Source of the DNA: Pseudonocardia ammonioxydans
GTDB lineage: Bacteria > Actinomycetota > Actinomycetes > Mycobacteriales > Pseudonocardiaceae
Assembly (NCBI RefSeq): GCF_900115005.1
Contig: NZ_FOUY01000036.1
Location: 1 to 61,397 of the forward strand
Reading direction: 5' to 3'
Length of the DNA stretch: 61,397 bases
Part shown: positions 7,219-15,655 of the stretch, piece by piece
Layout of the letters: every line of letters begins with the position of its first letter
Position numbering within the stretch: the first letter of the stretch is position 1
Notes under the pieces: generated by a model
The model's input: the letters and a program-made list of their open reading frames with translations, nothing else
Databases searched by the model: none
What the model was told of the DNA's origin: nothing
Translations under genes and position numbers: made by a program

Positions 7219-8616
7219 CTAGCCCTCTTCCGGGGCGGGGTCAGGGACGTCCGGCCCGGGACCGCTCACCCGCTCCACCGACCCGCGGCGCAACAGCCTG
7301 CCCTGCGCCACCGCACCGGGCGCCGTGTCGACGTCCCGACCGGCCAGGATCGTCCGGCGGACGACGCCCGCGAGCGCCCGCCCGGCGTAGGCGGAGACCT
7401 TGTTCTTGTGGTGCAGCCGCTGCGGGTCGACGACGAACGCGGCGTCGGGCGCGAAGACGGCCAGGTCGGCGTCGTACCCCAGCGCGACCTTCCCCTTCGT
7501 GGTGAGCCCGACCAGCTCGGCGGGCCGGGCCGCCATCCACCGCACGACCTGCTGCAGCCCGATCCCCCGCCGGCGCGCCTCGCTCCACACCAGCGACAGC
7601 CCGAGCTGCAGCGACGACACCCCGCCCCAGGCCAGGTTGAAGTCCCCCGAGTCGAGCAGCTTCAGCTCCACAGTGGACGGCGAGTGGTCGGAGACGATGC
7701 AGTCGATCGTCCCGTCCAGCAGCCCCTCCCAGAGCAGCTCGCGGTTCGACGCCTCCCGGATCGGCGGGCAGCACTTGTGCGTCGTCGCGCCGTCGGCGAT
7801 CTCCTCCGCGAACAGGGTCAGGTAGTGCGGGCAGGTCTCCGCGGTGATCCGTACCCCGTCGCGGCGCGCGCTCGCGAGCATCGGCAGCGCGTCCGACGAC
7901 GACACGTGCAGCACGTGTGCCCGCGCCCCGGTCCAGCGGGCCCGCTCGATCACCTCGGCGATCGCCAGGTTCTCCGCGCCGCGGGGACGCGAGGCCAGGA
8001 ACGACGCGTACTCCGCCCCGTGCGGGGTCGGTGCCTTCTCGATGGCCCGCGAGTCCTCCGCGTGGACGATCATGACGGCGTCGAACGTGGCCAGCTCGGC
8101 CATGTCGCGTTCCATCTCGTCGGCGTCCAGCGGCGGGAACTCCTCGACACCGGAGTGCAGCAGGAAGCACTTGAAGCCGAACACGCCCTCGTCGTGCAGG
8201 CCCCGCAGGTCGCCGATGTTGCCCGGGACGGCCCCGCCCCAGAACCCGACGTCGACGAACGCCTGGTCCGCGGCGACCTTGCGCTTCACCTCCAGCGCAC
8301 CGACGTCGACGGTCGGCGGGATGGAGTTCAGCGGCATGTCCACGACGGTCGTGACACCGCCCGCGGCCGCCGCCCGGGTGGCCGAGGCGAACCCCTCCCA
8401 CTCGGTGCGGCCCGGCTCGTTGACGTGCACGTGGGTGTCCACCAGGCCGGGCAGCAGCACCTCGTCGTCACCGAGCTCGAGCACCCGGGCGCCGTCGAGG
8501 CCGTTGCCCAGCGGCTCGATCGCGACGATCGTCCCGCCGGTGACACCGATCTCCCGGGGCTGCTCCCCGGCCGTCGTCATGATCCGCCGGCCGCGGATCA
8601 CCAGGTCGTAGCTCAC
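7219..8616 (-). CDS. allB: Allantoinase
   Basis: Zinc amidohydrolase that opens the allantoin ring to allantoate; 465 aa, cyclic amidohydrolase TIM barrel. All metal ligands are visible: HVHVNEPGRTEWEGF (H62, H64), GFKCF with the carboxylated lysine K149, VHAED (H185), HVLHVSS (H237) and IVSDHSP (D310). Start is GTG with GGAGGG upstream, giving the usual MSYDLVIRG terminus; an ATG 27 bp earlier overlaps the upstream stop (ATGA) and is the alternative. It lies between the racemase-like gene and iclR. Confidence 0.95.
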   Translation of the reverse strand: MSYDLVIRGRRIMTTAGEQPREIGVTGGTIVAIEPLGNGLDGARVLELGDDEVLLPGLVDTHVHVNEPGRTEWEGFASATRAAAAGGVTTVVDMPLNSIPPTVDVGALEVKRKVAADQAFVDVGFWGGAVPGNIGDLRGLHDEGVFGFKCFLLHSGVEEFPPLDADEMERDMAELATFDAVMIVHAEDSRAIEKAPTPHGAEYASFLASRPRGAENLAIAEVIERARWTGARAHVLHVSSSDALPMLASARRDGVRITAETCPHYLTLFAEEIADGATTHKCCPPIREASNRELLWEGLLDGTIDCIVSDHSPSTVELKLLDSGDFNLAWGGVSSLQLGLSLVWSEARRRGIGLQQVVRWMAARPAELVGLTTKGKVALGYDADLAVFAPDAAFVVDPQRLHHKNKVSAYAGRALAGVVRRTILAGRDVDTAPGAVAQGRLLRRGSVERVSGPGPDVPDPAPEEG

Positions 8617-8639
8617 GTGCCCTCCATGTTCCGATCCCG

Positions 8640-9362
8640 TCATCCGCCCACGGGGAATCCGCTGATCCGCTTGCTGCGGGGCGCGGCGTAGGTCCGCACC
8701 TTCGACGTCGTCAGGCCCAGCCGCACCAGCGACTCGGCGATCGTGACCGCGGCCGGCACGCCGTCGACCACCGGCACACCGGTGGCCGCGCGGACCTGCT
8801 CCTGCAGGCCCGCCATCCCGCCGCAGCCGAGGCAGATCACCTCGGCGTGGTCGTCGGCGACGGCCCGCTGTGCCTGCTCGACGATCGCCGCGACCGCCCG
8901 GGCCGGGTCCTGCTCCAGCTCCAGCACCGCCAGCCCGGACGCCCGCACCGACGCGCAGCGCCGGTCGAGCCCGGCCAGCAGCAACCGGTCGGAGATCAAC
9001 GGCACCGTGCGGTCCAGTGTGGTCACCACCGAGTACCGGTGACCCAGGTACAACGCGGTGGTCGCGGCCGCCTCGGTGATGTCGACGACCGGGACGTCGA
9101 GCATCTCCTGCAGGCCCTCCCGGCCGTGCTCGCCGTAGCCGGCCTGGATCACCGCGTCGAACGGGTCCGGATACCGGGCCACGGCGTCGGCCACCCCGAC
9201 CGCGGCCAGGTAGCTCTCCAGGTTGCCCTCCACCGACTCGGCACCGAACGACGGCGTGAGCCCGACGATCTCCGTGCCCGGTGCGGCGACGGCGCGGGCC
9301 GAGGCGGCGATCGCCTCGGTCACCGACGCGGTGGTGTTGACATTGACGACGAGGATCTTCAC
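8640..9362 (-). CDS. Asp/Glu/hydantoin racemase family (allantoin racemase-like)
   Basis: 240 aa, family of hydantoin and allantoin racemases, which use two cysteines as acid-base pair. The N-terminus KILVVNVNTTASVTEAI matches the family's NPN(T/S) start, and VICLGCGGMAGL (176-187) supplies the second cysteine (C180). The first catalytic cysteine, expected near residue 75, is absent: the segment reads VIQAGYGEHG. Position beside allB and a permease argues for converting (R)-allantoin for allantoinase, but the missing cysteine makes classical two-base racemisation doubtful. GTG start, GAAGGGG upstream. Confidence 0.8.
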   Translation of the reverse strand: MKILVVNVNTTASVTEAIAASARAVAAPGTEIVGLTPSFGAESVEGNLESYLAAVGVADAVARYPDPFDAVIQAGYGEHGREGLQEMLDVPVVDITEAAATTALYLGHRYSVVTTLDRTVPLISDRLLLAGLDRRCASVRASGLAVLELEQDPARAVAAIVEQAQRAVADDHAEVICLGCGGMAGLQEQVRAATGVPVVDGVPAAVTIAESLVRLGLTTSKVRTYAAPRSKRISGFPVGG

Positions 9363-9375
9363 GGTTGCGGCCCCT

Positions 9376-10866
9376 TCAGTGCTCCGACGGGTCCACGGCG
9401 ATGCGCTCGCCGGAGACCGCCCGGTACTCCGTGCCCCGGGGCGCCACCAGCACCGTGAGCACCGCCCCCATGGCTGCCCCGAGGAACCAGGAGAACGGCG
9501 CGACCGCCTCGAGGGCGGGCACGAAGCCGGCGGCGACCGCGACCACGGCGGACGGCACGAACACCGCCACCGCACGGACGTTGACCCCGCGCCGGTAGTG
9601 ATAGGCACCGTCGGACGCCTCGGTGTAGAGCGCCGGGACGTCGATCCGGCCACGCCGCACCAGCCAGTAGTCCGCCATGACGATGCCGAACAGCGGCCCG
9701 AGCAGGGCACCGAGCACGCCGAGGAAGTAGACGATCACGGTCGGGTTGTCGTAGAGGTTCCACGGCAGGATCACCAGGCCGAGCACGGCGCTCACGACCC
9801 CCGCACGCCGGAAGTCGAGCACCCGCGGCATCAGGTTCGACAGCGCGTAGCAGGGGGCCACGAAGTTGGCCATGAGGTTGACCGCGACCGTCAGCACCAG
9901 CAGCGCGGCCGAGGCGAGCAGCAGCAGCGGGGTGTTCGGGATGGTGTTGACGACGTCGCTGGGGCTGGAGATCACCTGCCCGTCGATCCGGAACTGGCCG
10001 CCCGCGAGCACCACCACGACGCAGCCGAAGAACACCGTGTTCGGCAGGATCCCCCAGAAGCTGCCCCGGCGGATCGCGGTGGTGCTCGCCGAGCTCCGGG
10101 TGAAGTCGCAGAAGTTCAGGACGAAGGTGCCGTAGATCGCCGTCCACAGCGAGGCGCCGGCCAGGATCTGCACCCACATCGCCCCGCCGGTCAGCGGCAA
10201 CGGCGTCGACACCGCGATGTCGCCGCCGGTCTGCCACAGCATCCAGCCGGCGAGCGCGGCCAGGGTCACGAGCACCACCGGGCCGGCGAACGCCTCGTAG
10301 CGGCGGATCCCGTCCATCCCGTAGAGCAGGATGACGACCTGGACCACCCACAGCGCGACGAAGCAGATCCAGCCGAGCACCGACAGGCCGAGGAACGAGA
10401 CGGCCTCGAGGGCCTGCGCAGCCGGCGCGACGGCGAGCACCATCACGGTCAGCACCTGGGTGACCAGGTAGGTCTGGATACCGAACCAGGCGATCGCCAC
10501 CACGCCGCGGACCATCGCGGGCAGCTGCGCCCCGCGGACGCCGAACGCGATCCGGCTCATCACCGGGAACGGCAGACCGGTCCGGTACCCCATGTACCCG
10601 GCGATCGTCAGCAGGACGAACAGCAGCAGCGCCCCGATGCCCAGCGACACCAGGATCTGCCAGGCGCCGAGGCCGAGGGCGAACAGGCCGAGCGCGAAGC
10701 CGTAGTTGCCGAGGCTGTGCACGTCGACGGCCCACAGCGTGAAGATGTTGTAGGCCTTCCAGGACCGCCCCTCGACGCGGGTGGGAGCGAGGTCGTGGTT
10801 GTAGAGCCGCGAGCTCAGGCCGGCCGCCTGCTCGGGGACGGTGCGGGTCGGACCGGGGCGCGCCAT
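9376..10866 (-). CDS. NCS1 family permease (allantoin/hydantoin type)
   Basis: Inner-membrane cation symporter for nucleobases, hydantoins or allantoin, 496 aa, about 12 membrane segments. Family motifs: N-terminal LYNHDLAPTR, WKAYNIFTLWAVDVHSLGNY in TM1, GLPFPVMSRIAFG, and NFCDFTRSS in the TM6-7 region. The chosen ATG has AAGAGG upstream; a GTG 18 bp earlier is in frame. First gene of the operon with racemase, allB and iclR, which makes allantoin the likeliest cargo. Confidence 0.88.
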   Translation of the reverse strand: MARPGPTRTVPEQAAGLSSRLYNHDLAPTRVEGRSWKAYNIFTLWAVDVHSLGNYGFALGLFALGLGAWQILVSLGIGALLLFVLLTIAGYMGYRTGLPFPVMSRIAFGVRGAQLPAMVRGVVAIAWFGIQTYLVTQVLTVMVLAVAPAAQALEAVSFLGLSVLGWICFVALWVVQVVILLYGMDGIRRYEAFAGPVVLVTLAALAGWMLWQTGGDIAVSTPLPLTGGAMWVQILAGASLWTAIYGTFVLNFCDFTRSSASTTAIRRGSFWGILPNTVFFGCVVVVLAGGQFRIDGQVISSPSDVVNTIPNTPLLLLASAALLVLTVAVNLMANFVAPCYALSNLMPRVLDFRRAGVVSAVLGLVILPWNLYDNPTVIVYFLGVLGALLGPLFGIVMADYWLVRRGRIDVPALYTEASDGAYHYRRGVNVRAVAVFVPSAVVAVAAGFVPALEAVAPFSWFLGAAMGAVLTVLVAPRGTEYRAVSGERIAVDPSEH

Positions 10867-10886
10867 CGAGCCACACCTCTTCACCA

Positions 10887-10903
10887 GTTTCGCGATACGG
10901 AAC
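10887..10903. promoter_or_regulatory. IclR operator-like palindrome (site C)
   Basis: GTTTCGCGATACGGAAC, 20 bp upstream of the NCS1 permease start; matches the site A consensus on both halves. Confidence 0.55.
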
Positions 10904-10980
10904 CGTTCTCTTGTCTGGTGGAATCACGCTATGGCGGCGGTCACACGCCCGTCAAGGGGGCGCCGTGACCGGTGGGAACC

Positions 10981-11009
10981 TTGACAGCCTCGGGGGACCG
11001 TGTTGCGAT
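10981..11009 (+). promoter_or_regulatory. Putative promoter of the glyoxylate-salvage operon
   Basis: TTGACA (10981-10986), 17-nt spacer, TGCGAT (11004-11009). The predicted transcription start falls inside operator site D. Confidence 0.4.
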
Positions 11010-11010
11010 T

Positions 11011-11048
11011 CACCGCACTTGCGGAATGAAGTTTCCATATGGCGAAAT
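11011..11048. promoter_or_regulatory. Pair of IclR operator-like palindromes (sites D and E)
   Basis: Site D, CACCGCACTTGCGGAAT (11011-11027), and site E, TTTCCATATGGCGAAAT (11032-11048), are both minus-strand matches to the site A consensus. Their centres are 21 bp apart, two helical turns, between the divergent NCS1 and allophanate-hydrolase-like genes. Confidence 0.55.
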
Positions 11049-11065
11049 CAGTTCGGGAGGCTCCG

Positions 11066-11458
11066 GTGACCGCTCTGTTCTGCTCCGGCGATGCGATGCG
11101 CGGCGGACGGCTGCACCACAACGTGTCCGCCCACCCGTTCCTCGGGGCCGTGCGCACCGCACCGCACTACCGGATGTACTCCGTGCGCGACGCGTTCCCC
11201 GCGCTGGTAGACGACCCCACCGGCGGTGTCCCGCTGGACGGGGAGATCTACGACGTGCCGCTCGCGGCGATCCGCACCGACTTCCTGCCCGACGAGCCAC
11301 CGGAGCTGGAGCTGACCGTGATCGAGCTCGACGACGGCCGCGACGTCCTCGCCGTCGGGCTGCGGCCCGGCGTCCTGGACCGCCAGGCCGGCGAGCTCAC
11401 CGACATCACCGCGCACGGCGGCTGGCGCGCCTACCGCGGCCTGCCCGAGCCCGCCTGA
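11066..11458 (+). CDS. Allophanate hydrolase C-terminal domain-like protein
   Basis: 130 aa, small cytoplasmic protein with the gamma-glutamylcyclotransferase-like fold seen at the C-terminus of allophanate hydrolase. ALFCSGDAMRGGRLHHNV (3-20) and RTAPHYRMYSV are the recognisable parts. The GTG start is preferred because GGGAGG lies just upstream; an ATG 27 bp earlier falls inside operator site E. No amidase domain is attached, so its catalytic role is uncertain; it leads the hyi-glxR-glxK-alc operon and may act on a ureido intermediate. Confidence 0.75.
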   Translation: MTALFCSGDAMRGGRLHHNVSAHPFLGAVRTAPHYRMYSVRDAFPALVDDPTGGVPLDGEIYDVPLAAIRTDFLPDEPPELELTVIELDDGRDVLAVGLRPGVLDRQAGELTDITAHGGWRAYRGLPEPA

Positions 11459-11490
11459 TCCACCCGCCGCCCACCCCGCAGGAGGCAGCA

Positions 11491-12309
11491 GTGCCGACCG
11501 CCCCGCAGCCCGTCCCCCTCCCGACGACCGTCAACTGCTCGATCGTCTTCGGTGGGCTGCCGCTGCTCGATCGACCCGCCGCGGCGGCCGCCGCCGGGTT
11601 CGACGCCGTCGAGTTCTGGTGGCCGTTCGACCGGCCGGTGCCCGCCGACCGCGACGTCGACGCGTTCGTGTCCGCGGTGTCCGACGCCGGTCTCGTGCTG
11701 TCCGGGCTCAACTTCGCCGCCGGGGACATGCCGGCCGGTGAGCGCGGCATCCCCTCCGACCCGGACCGGGCGAGCGCGTTCGCCGACAACGTCGAGGTCG
11801 CCGTCGGGATCGGCGCACGACTGGGCACCAGCGGGTTCAACGCGCTGTACGGCAACCGGATCCCGGGGGTCGCGACCGAGGTCCAGGACGAGCTCGCCGC
11901 GGAGAACCTCGCGCTCGCCGGGCGCGCCGCCGCCCGGATCGGTGCGGTCGCGCTGCTCGAACCGGTCAGCGGGGTCGACGCCTACCCGATCCGGACCGCG
12001 ACCGACGCCGTCGCGGTGCTGGACCGGGTCGGGTCCGACGACGTGCGGCTGCTGCTCGACGTCTACCACCTGGCCGTCAACGGCGACGACCCGGCGGCCG
12101 CGATCGCGGCCCACGCCGGCCGGATCGGGCACGTCCAGATCGCCGACGCCCCCGGCCGTGGCGAGCCCGGCACCGGGGAGCTGCCGATCGCGGCGCTGCT
12201 CGGCCAGGTCCACGCCGCGGGGTACCGCGGCCGGATCTCGCTGGAGTACGCGCCGGTCACCGCCGATCCGTTCGCCTGGCTCGCCCACCCGGAAGGAGCA
12301 CGCACATGA
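11491..12309 (+). CDS. hyi: Hydroxypyruvate isomerase
   Basis: Interconverts hydroxypyruvate and tartronate semialdehyde; xylose-isomerase-like TIM barrel, 272 aa. The N-terminal region VNCSIVFGGLPLLDR and DAVEFWWPF, ALLEPVSGVDAYP and LLLDVYHLAVNGDD with the metal-binding Glu/Asp/His residues, and HVQIADAPGRGEPGTGELP are typical. Start is GTG with GCAGGAGG upstream. It precedes glxR with a 4-base overlap, the usual order in allantoin/glyoxylate clusters. Confidence 0.92.
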   Translation: MPTAPQPVPLPTTVNCSIVFGGLPLLDRPAAAAAAGFDAVEFWWPFDRPVPADRDVDAFVSAVSDAGLVLSGLNFAAGDMPAGERGIPSDPDRASAFADNVEVAVGIGARLGTSGFNALYGNRIPGVATEVQDELAAENLALAGRAAARIGAVALLEPVSGVDAYPIRTATDAVAVLDRVGSDDVRLLLDVYHLAVNGDDPAAAIAAHAGRIGHVQIADAPGRGEPGTGELPIAALLGQVHAAGYRGRISLEYAPVTADPFAWLAHPEGART

Positions 12310-13181
12310 GCACCGTCGCCTTCGTCGGCCTCGGGATCATGGGGGACCCGATGGCGCGCCACCTCGTGGCGGCCGGCCATGACGTCGTCGGGCACAACCG
12401 CAGCCCGGAGAAGACCCGCCCGCTGGTCGACGCGGGCGGTCGGGCCGCCGGGTCGGTCGCCGAGGCCGTCGACGGCGCCGACGTCGTCGCGCTGATGCTG
12501 CCCGACTCCCCCGACGTGACCGAGGTGCTGACCGGTCAGGTGTTCGACGTCGCGGCGCCCGGCACCCTGATCGTCGACTTCTCCACCATCCGGCCGGACG
12601 TGGCCCGTGACCTCGCCGAGCAGGCGCAGGCGCGCGGGCTGCGGATGATCGACGCCCCGGTCTCCGGCGGCCAGGCCGGCGCCGAGAACGCCGCACTGTC
12701 CATCATGGTCGGTGGCGCGGAGGCCGACGTCGCCGACGCGCGTCCGCTGCTCGACGCGGTCGGCACGACCGTCGTGCACGTCGGGCCGCCGGGTGCCGGG
12801 CAGACCGTGAAGGCCGCCAACCAGCTCATCGTCGCCGGGAACATCGCCCTGCTCGCCGAGGCGCTGGTGTTCCTCGAGGCACACGGCGCCGATCTTCCGG
12901 CCGCGGTGGAGGTCCTCGGCGGCGGCCTGGCCGGGTCGGCGGTACTGAACCAGAAGGCGCAGCGGATGCTCGACGGCGACTTCGCGCCCGGCTTCCGGAT
13001 CGACCTGCACCACAAGGACATGGGCATCGTCTCCGAGGCCGCGCGCAGTGCGGGTGTGGTCACGCCGGTGGCGGCGCTGGTGGCCCAGCTCGTCGCCGCG
13101 ACCCGGGCCGCCGGGGACGGCGGGCTCGACCACTCGGCGCTGCACCGCACCGTCACCCGGCTGAACGGGGACACGCCGTGA
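12306..13181 (+). CDS. glxR: 2-hydroxy-3-oxopropionate (tartronate semialdehyde) reductase
   Basis: Reduces tartronate semialdehyde to D-glycerate with NAD(P)H; beta-hydroxyacid dehydrogenase family, 291 aa. FVGLGIMGDPMARHL is the nucleotide loop, DFSTIRPDVARDLA and DAPVSGGQAGAENAALSIMV the substrate-binding signature, and GAGQTVKAANQLIVAGNI carries the catalytic lysine. It overlaps hyi and glycerate kinase by 4 bases each. Confidence 0.95.
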   Translation: MSTVAFVGLGIMGDPMARHLVAAGHDVVGHNRSPEKTRPLVDAGGRAAGSVAEAVDGADVVALMLPDSPDVTEVLTGQVFDVAAPGTLIVDFSTIRPDVARDLAEQAQARGLRMIDAPVSGGQAGAENAALSIMVGGAEADVADARPLLDAVGTTVVHVGPPGAGQTVKAANQLIVAGNIALLAEALVFLEAHGADLPAAVEVLGGGLAGSAVLNQKAQRMLDGDFAPGFRIDLHHKDMGIVSEAARSAGVVTPVAALVAQLVAATRAAGDGGLDHSALHRTVTRLNGDTP

Positions 13182-14563
13182 CCCGACCGGCCGGACCGGC
13201 AACGGGTTCGGGTACGGGTACGGGTACGGGTACGGGTACGGGTACGGGTACGGCGATCCTGCTGGCTCCGGACAAGTTCAAGGGCTCGCTCGACGCCGCC
13301 GGGGTGGCGTCCGCGCTCGCCGCCGGCATCGCCGAGGTCGCGCCGGACCGGGAGGTCCGGTGCTGCCCGGTCGCCGACGGCGGCGAGGGCACGGTCGCCG
13401 CGGCGCTCGCAGCGGGCTGGACACCGGTGCCGGTGTCCGCGACCGGGCCCACCGGTGCGCCGCGCACCGTCACCTGTGCCCGGTCCGGCACGGTGGCGCT
13501 CGTCGAGCTGGCCGCGACCTCGGGGTTGGCGGCGCTGCCCGGCGGCGTCCCGGACCCGCTCGGTGCGGGTACCGAGGGGCTCGGCACGGTGCTCGCGCAC
13601 GCCCTCGACGCCGGGGTGGGCGAGATCGTGCTCGGTCTCGGCGGCAGCGCGACGACCGACGGCGGCGCCGGGGTGCTGCGCGGGCTCGGTGCCCGGATCC
13701 TCGACGCCGACGGCCGGGACCTCCCGCCGGGCGGCGCCGCCCTCGCCCGGGCCGACCGGCTCGACCTGACCGGGCTGCACCCGCGTCTGCGTCCGGTATC
13801 GGGTACGGCGGACCGGCCGGGTGTGCGCATCGTCCTCGCCGCCGACGTCGACAACCCGCTGCTGGGCCCGACCGGCGCCGCGGCCGTGTACGGGCCGCAG
13901 AAGGGCGCCGGCCCCGACCAGGTGGCGGTGCTCGACGCGGCGCTCGCGCGGTGGGCGACGGTGTTGGCCGCAGCGTCCGGGCACGACCCGGCCGCCCTGG
14001 CGGACGCCCCCGGGGCCGGTGCCGCCGGCGGGGCCGGCCTCGGACTCACCGCCCTCTGCGGCGCCACACTGCGTCCGGGGGTCGGCACCGTGCTGGAGCT
14101 GACCGGGTTCCACGCCGCGCTCGCCGGTGCCGCCCTCGTCGTCACCGGGGAGGGCCGGCTCGACACCCAGACCCTGCACGGCAAGGCCCCGGCCGGGGTA
14201 GCCGCGGCGGCCCGCGCAGCCGGGACACCTGTCGTCGCCGTGGCCGGTGAGGTGGTACTCGACGCGGCCGCGGTCCGGGCCGCCGGGTTCGCCGCCGCCC
14301 ATGCGCTGACCGATCTCGCCGAGGACCGGACCCGGGCGATCACCGACGCCGCCCGGCTGCTGCGCCGGGTCGGGGCCCGGATCGCCGCCGACCATCCCCC
14401 GCCCGGCAGCACCGGGGCGTCCACCACCCGCTCGCACGGCAAGGAGGACCCATGTCCGACCCGGCCCTCGTCGACCCGTCCCTCATCGACCTCGCCTCCC
14501 GCGCCCTCGGCGGCTCCGTCGTCGCCGCCAACGACGAGTTCTTCGCCCAGCGCGAGAACCTGA
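13178..14563 (+). CDS. glxK: Glycerate 2-kinase family, with repeat N-terminus and out-of-frame tail
   Basis: Phosphorylates glycerate for entry into glycolysis. The GlxK/GarK core spans about 30-405: APDKFKGSL, DGGEGTVAAALAAGW, GLGGSATTDGGAGVLRGLG, and VVTGEGRLDTQTLHGKAPAG. Two oddities: residues 10-27 are Gly-Thr repeats from a GGGTAC microsatellite, and no stop occurs at the normal end, so about 37 extra codons overlap the allantoicase gene by 112 bp in another frame. The tail is Pro/Ser/Thr-rich and unlikely to be functional. GTG start overlaps glxR. Confidence 0.9.
   Translation: MTRPAGPATGSGTGTGTGTGTGTGTAILLAPDKFKGSLDAAGVASALAAGIAEVAPDREVRCCPVADGGEGTVAAALAAGWTPVPVSATGPTGAPRTVTCARSGTVALVELAATSGLAALPGGVPDPLGAGTEGLGTVLAHALDAGVGEIVLGLGGSATTDGGAGVLRGLGARILDADGRDLPPGGAALARADRLDLTGLHPRLRPVSGTADRPGVRIVLAADVDNPLLGPTGAAAVYGPQKGAGPDQVAVLDAALARWATVLAAASGHDPAALADAPGAGAAGGAGLGLTALCGATLRPGVGTVLELTGFHAALAGAALVVTGEGRLDTQTLHGKAPAGVAAAARAAGTPVVAVAGEVVLDAAAVRAAGFAAAHALTDLAEDRTRAITDAARLLRRVGARIAADHPPPGSTGASTTRSHGKEDPCPTRPSSTRPSSTSPPAPSAAPSSPPTTSSSPSART
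13210..13251 (+). repeat. GGGTAC hexanucleotide microsatellite (7 perfect copies)
   Basis: Seven perfect GGGTAC units after a degenerate GGGTTC, inside the glycerate kinase reading frame (Gly-Thr repeats). Unit gain or loss keeps the frame. Confidence 0.95.
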
Positions 14564-15477
14564 TCACCGCGGCCCCGCCCCGGTTCGATCCGGACGAGTT
14601 CGGGCTCAAGGGCAAGGTGTACGACGGCTGGGAGACCCGCCGCCGGCGCGAGCCCGGCCACGACTGGGCGCTGGTCCGGCTCGGGGTACCGGGGCGGATC
14701 GACCACGTCGTCGTCGACACGGCGTTCTTCCGGGGCAACTACCCGCCGGAGATCGCGGTCGAGGCGGCGTCGGTGGACGGCTATCCGTCGCCCGACGAGC
14801 TGGCGAAGGCCCAGTGGTACGAGATCGTCCCGCGGTCGGCGTGCGCCGGGGACACCGCGAACGTCTACCCGGTCTCCGGCGCGCACGCCGCGCACCGGTT
14901 CACCCACGTCCGGTTGATCATGCACCCGGACGGCGGTGTCGCCCGGTTCCGGGTGCAGGGCCGGGTGCTGCCCGACCCGCGCTTCCTCGAGGGCACCGTC
15001 GACCTGCTCGCCGCCGAGAACGGTGGTCACGTCACCGGCTGCTCGGACGAGTTCTACTCCTCCCCCGGCAACCTGATCCTGCCCGGGAAGGCCCGGCACA
15101 TGGGCGAGGGCTGGGAGAACGCCCGCCGGCGCGACGACGGCAACGACTGGGCCGAGTTCGCCCTGGCCGGCGGCGGGGTCCCGCGCTACGTCGAGGTCGA
15201 CACCACCTGGTTCGTCGGGAACGCGCCGGGCCGGGTCTCGGTCCGCACCCGCGACGACCGCACCGGCGGGGACTGGCAGGTGCTGCTGGACCGCGAGCCG
15301 GTACAGCCCGACACCCGGCACCGGTTCCCGCTGCCCGGCGCCCCGGCCGCCACCCACCTGCGCCTCGACGTGTACCCGGACGGCGGGCTCTCCCGGCTGC
15401 GGCTGCCCGGGGAGCTCGACGCCGCCGCCCTGGCCGCCGCCCGCGACACCGACGCCGCGGCCCGGCCGGACGCCTGA
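14452..15477 (+). CDS. alc: Allantoicase
   Basis: Hydrolyses allantoate to ureidoglycolate and urea; 341 aa, made of two homologous jelly-roll repeats. NDEFFAQRENLI, DGWETRRRREPGHDWALVRL and DHVVVDTAFFRGNYPPE in repeat one reappear as SDEFYSSPGNLI, GWENARRRDDGNDWAEFAL and EVDTTWFVGNAPG in repeat two, as in the family. ATG with a strong AAGGAGG, so it can start independently of the glycerate kinase frame that runs into it. Last gene of the operon. Confidence 0.95.
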   Translation: MSDPALVDPSLIDLASRALGGSVVAANDEFFAQRENLITAAPPRFDPDEFGLKGKVYDGWETRRRREPGHDWALVRLGVPGRIDHVVVDTAFFRGNYPPEIAVEAASVDGYPSPDELAKAQWYEIVPRSACAGDTANVYPVSGAHAAHRFTHVRLIMHPDGGVARFRVQGRVLPDPRFLEGTVDLLAAENGGHVTGCSDEFYSSPGNLILPGKARHMGEGWENARRRDDGNDWAEFALAGGGVPRYVEVDTTWFVGNAPGRVSVRTRDDRTGGDWQVLLDREPVQPDTRHRFPLPGAPAATHLRLDVYPDGGLSRLRLPGELDAAALAAARDTDAAARPDA

Positions 15478-15655
15478 CCGGGTACGACGCTCGACCCGGG
15501 TACGCCGTTCGACGGGCACGCCGTTCGACGGGCACGAGCATGCTGTCGTGGTGGCGTGATATACATCACCGACGGGGTGGACGGCAGGGTGTCCACCGGT
15601 GTGCGGGGACCTTCGGCCCTGCCCGCCGCCCGGCCGGCGCGGCACGCTCGAGCCT

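Noticed and set aside
9223..10968. Long plus-strand open frame opposite the NCS1 permease
   Set aside because: Arg/His/Asp-rich composition of a shadow frame in GC-rich DNA; the minus strand encodes a clear permease.
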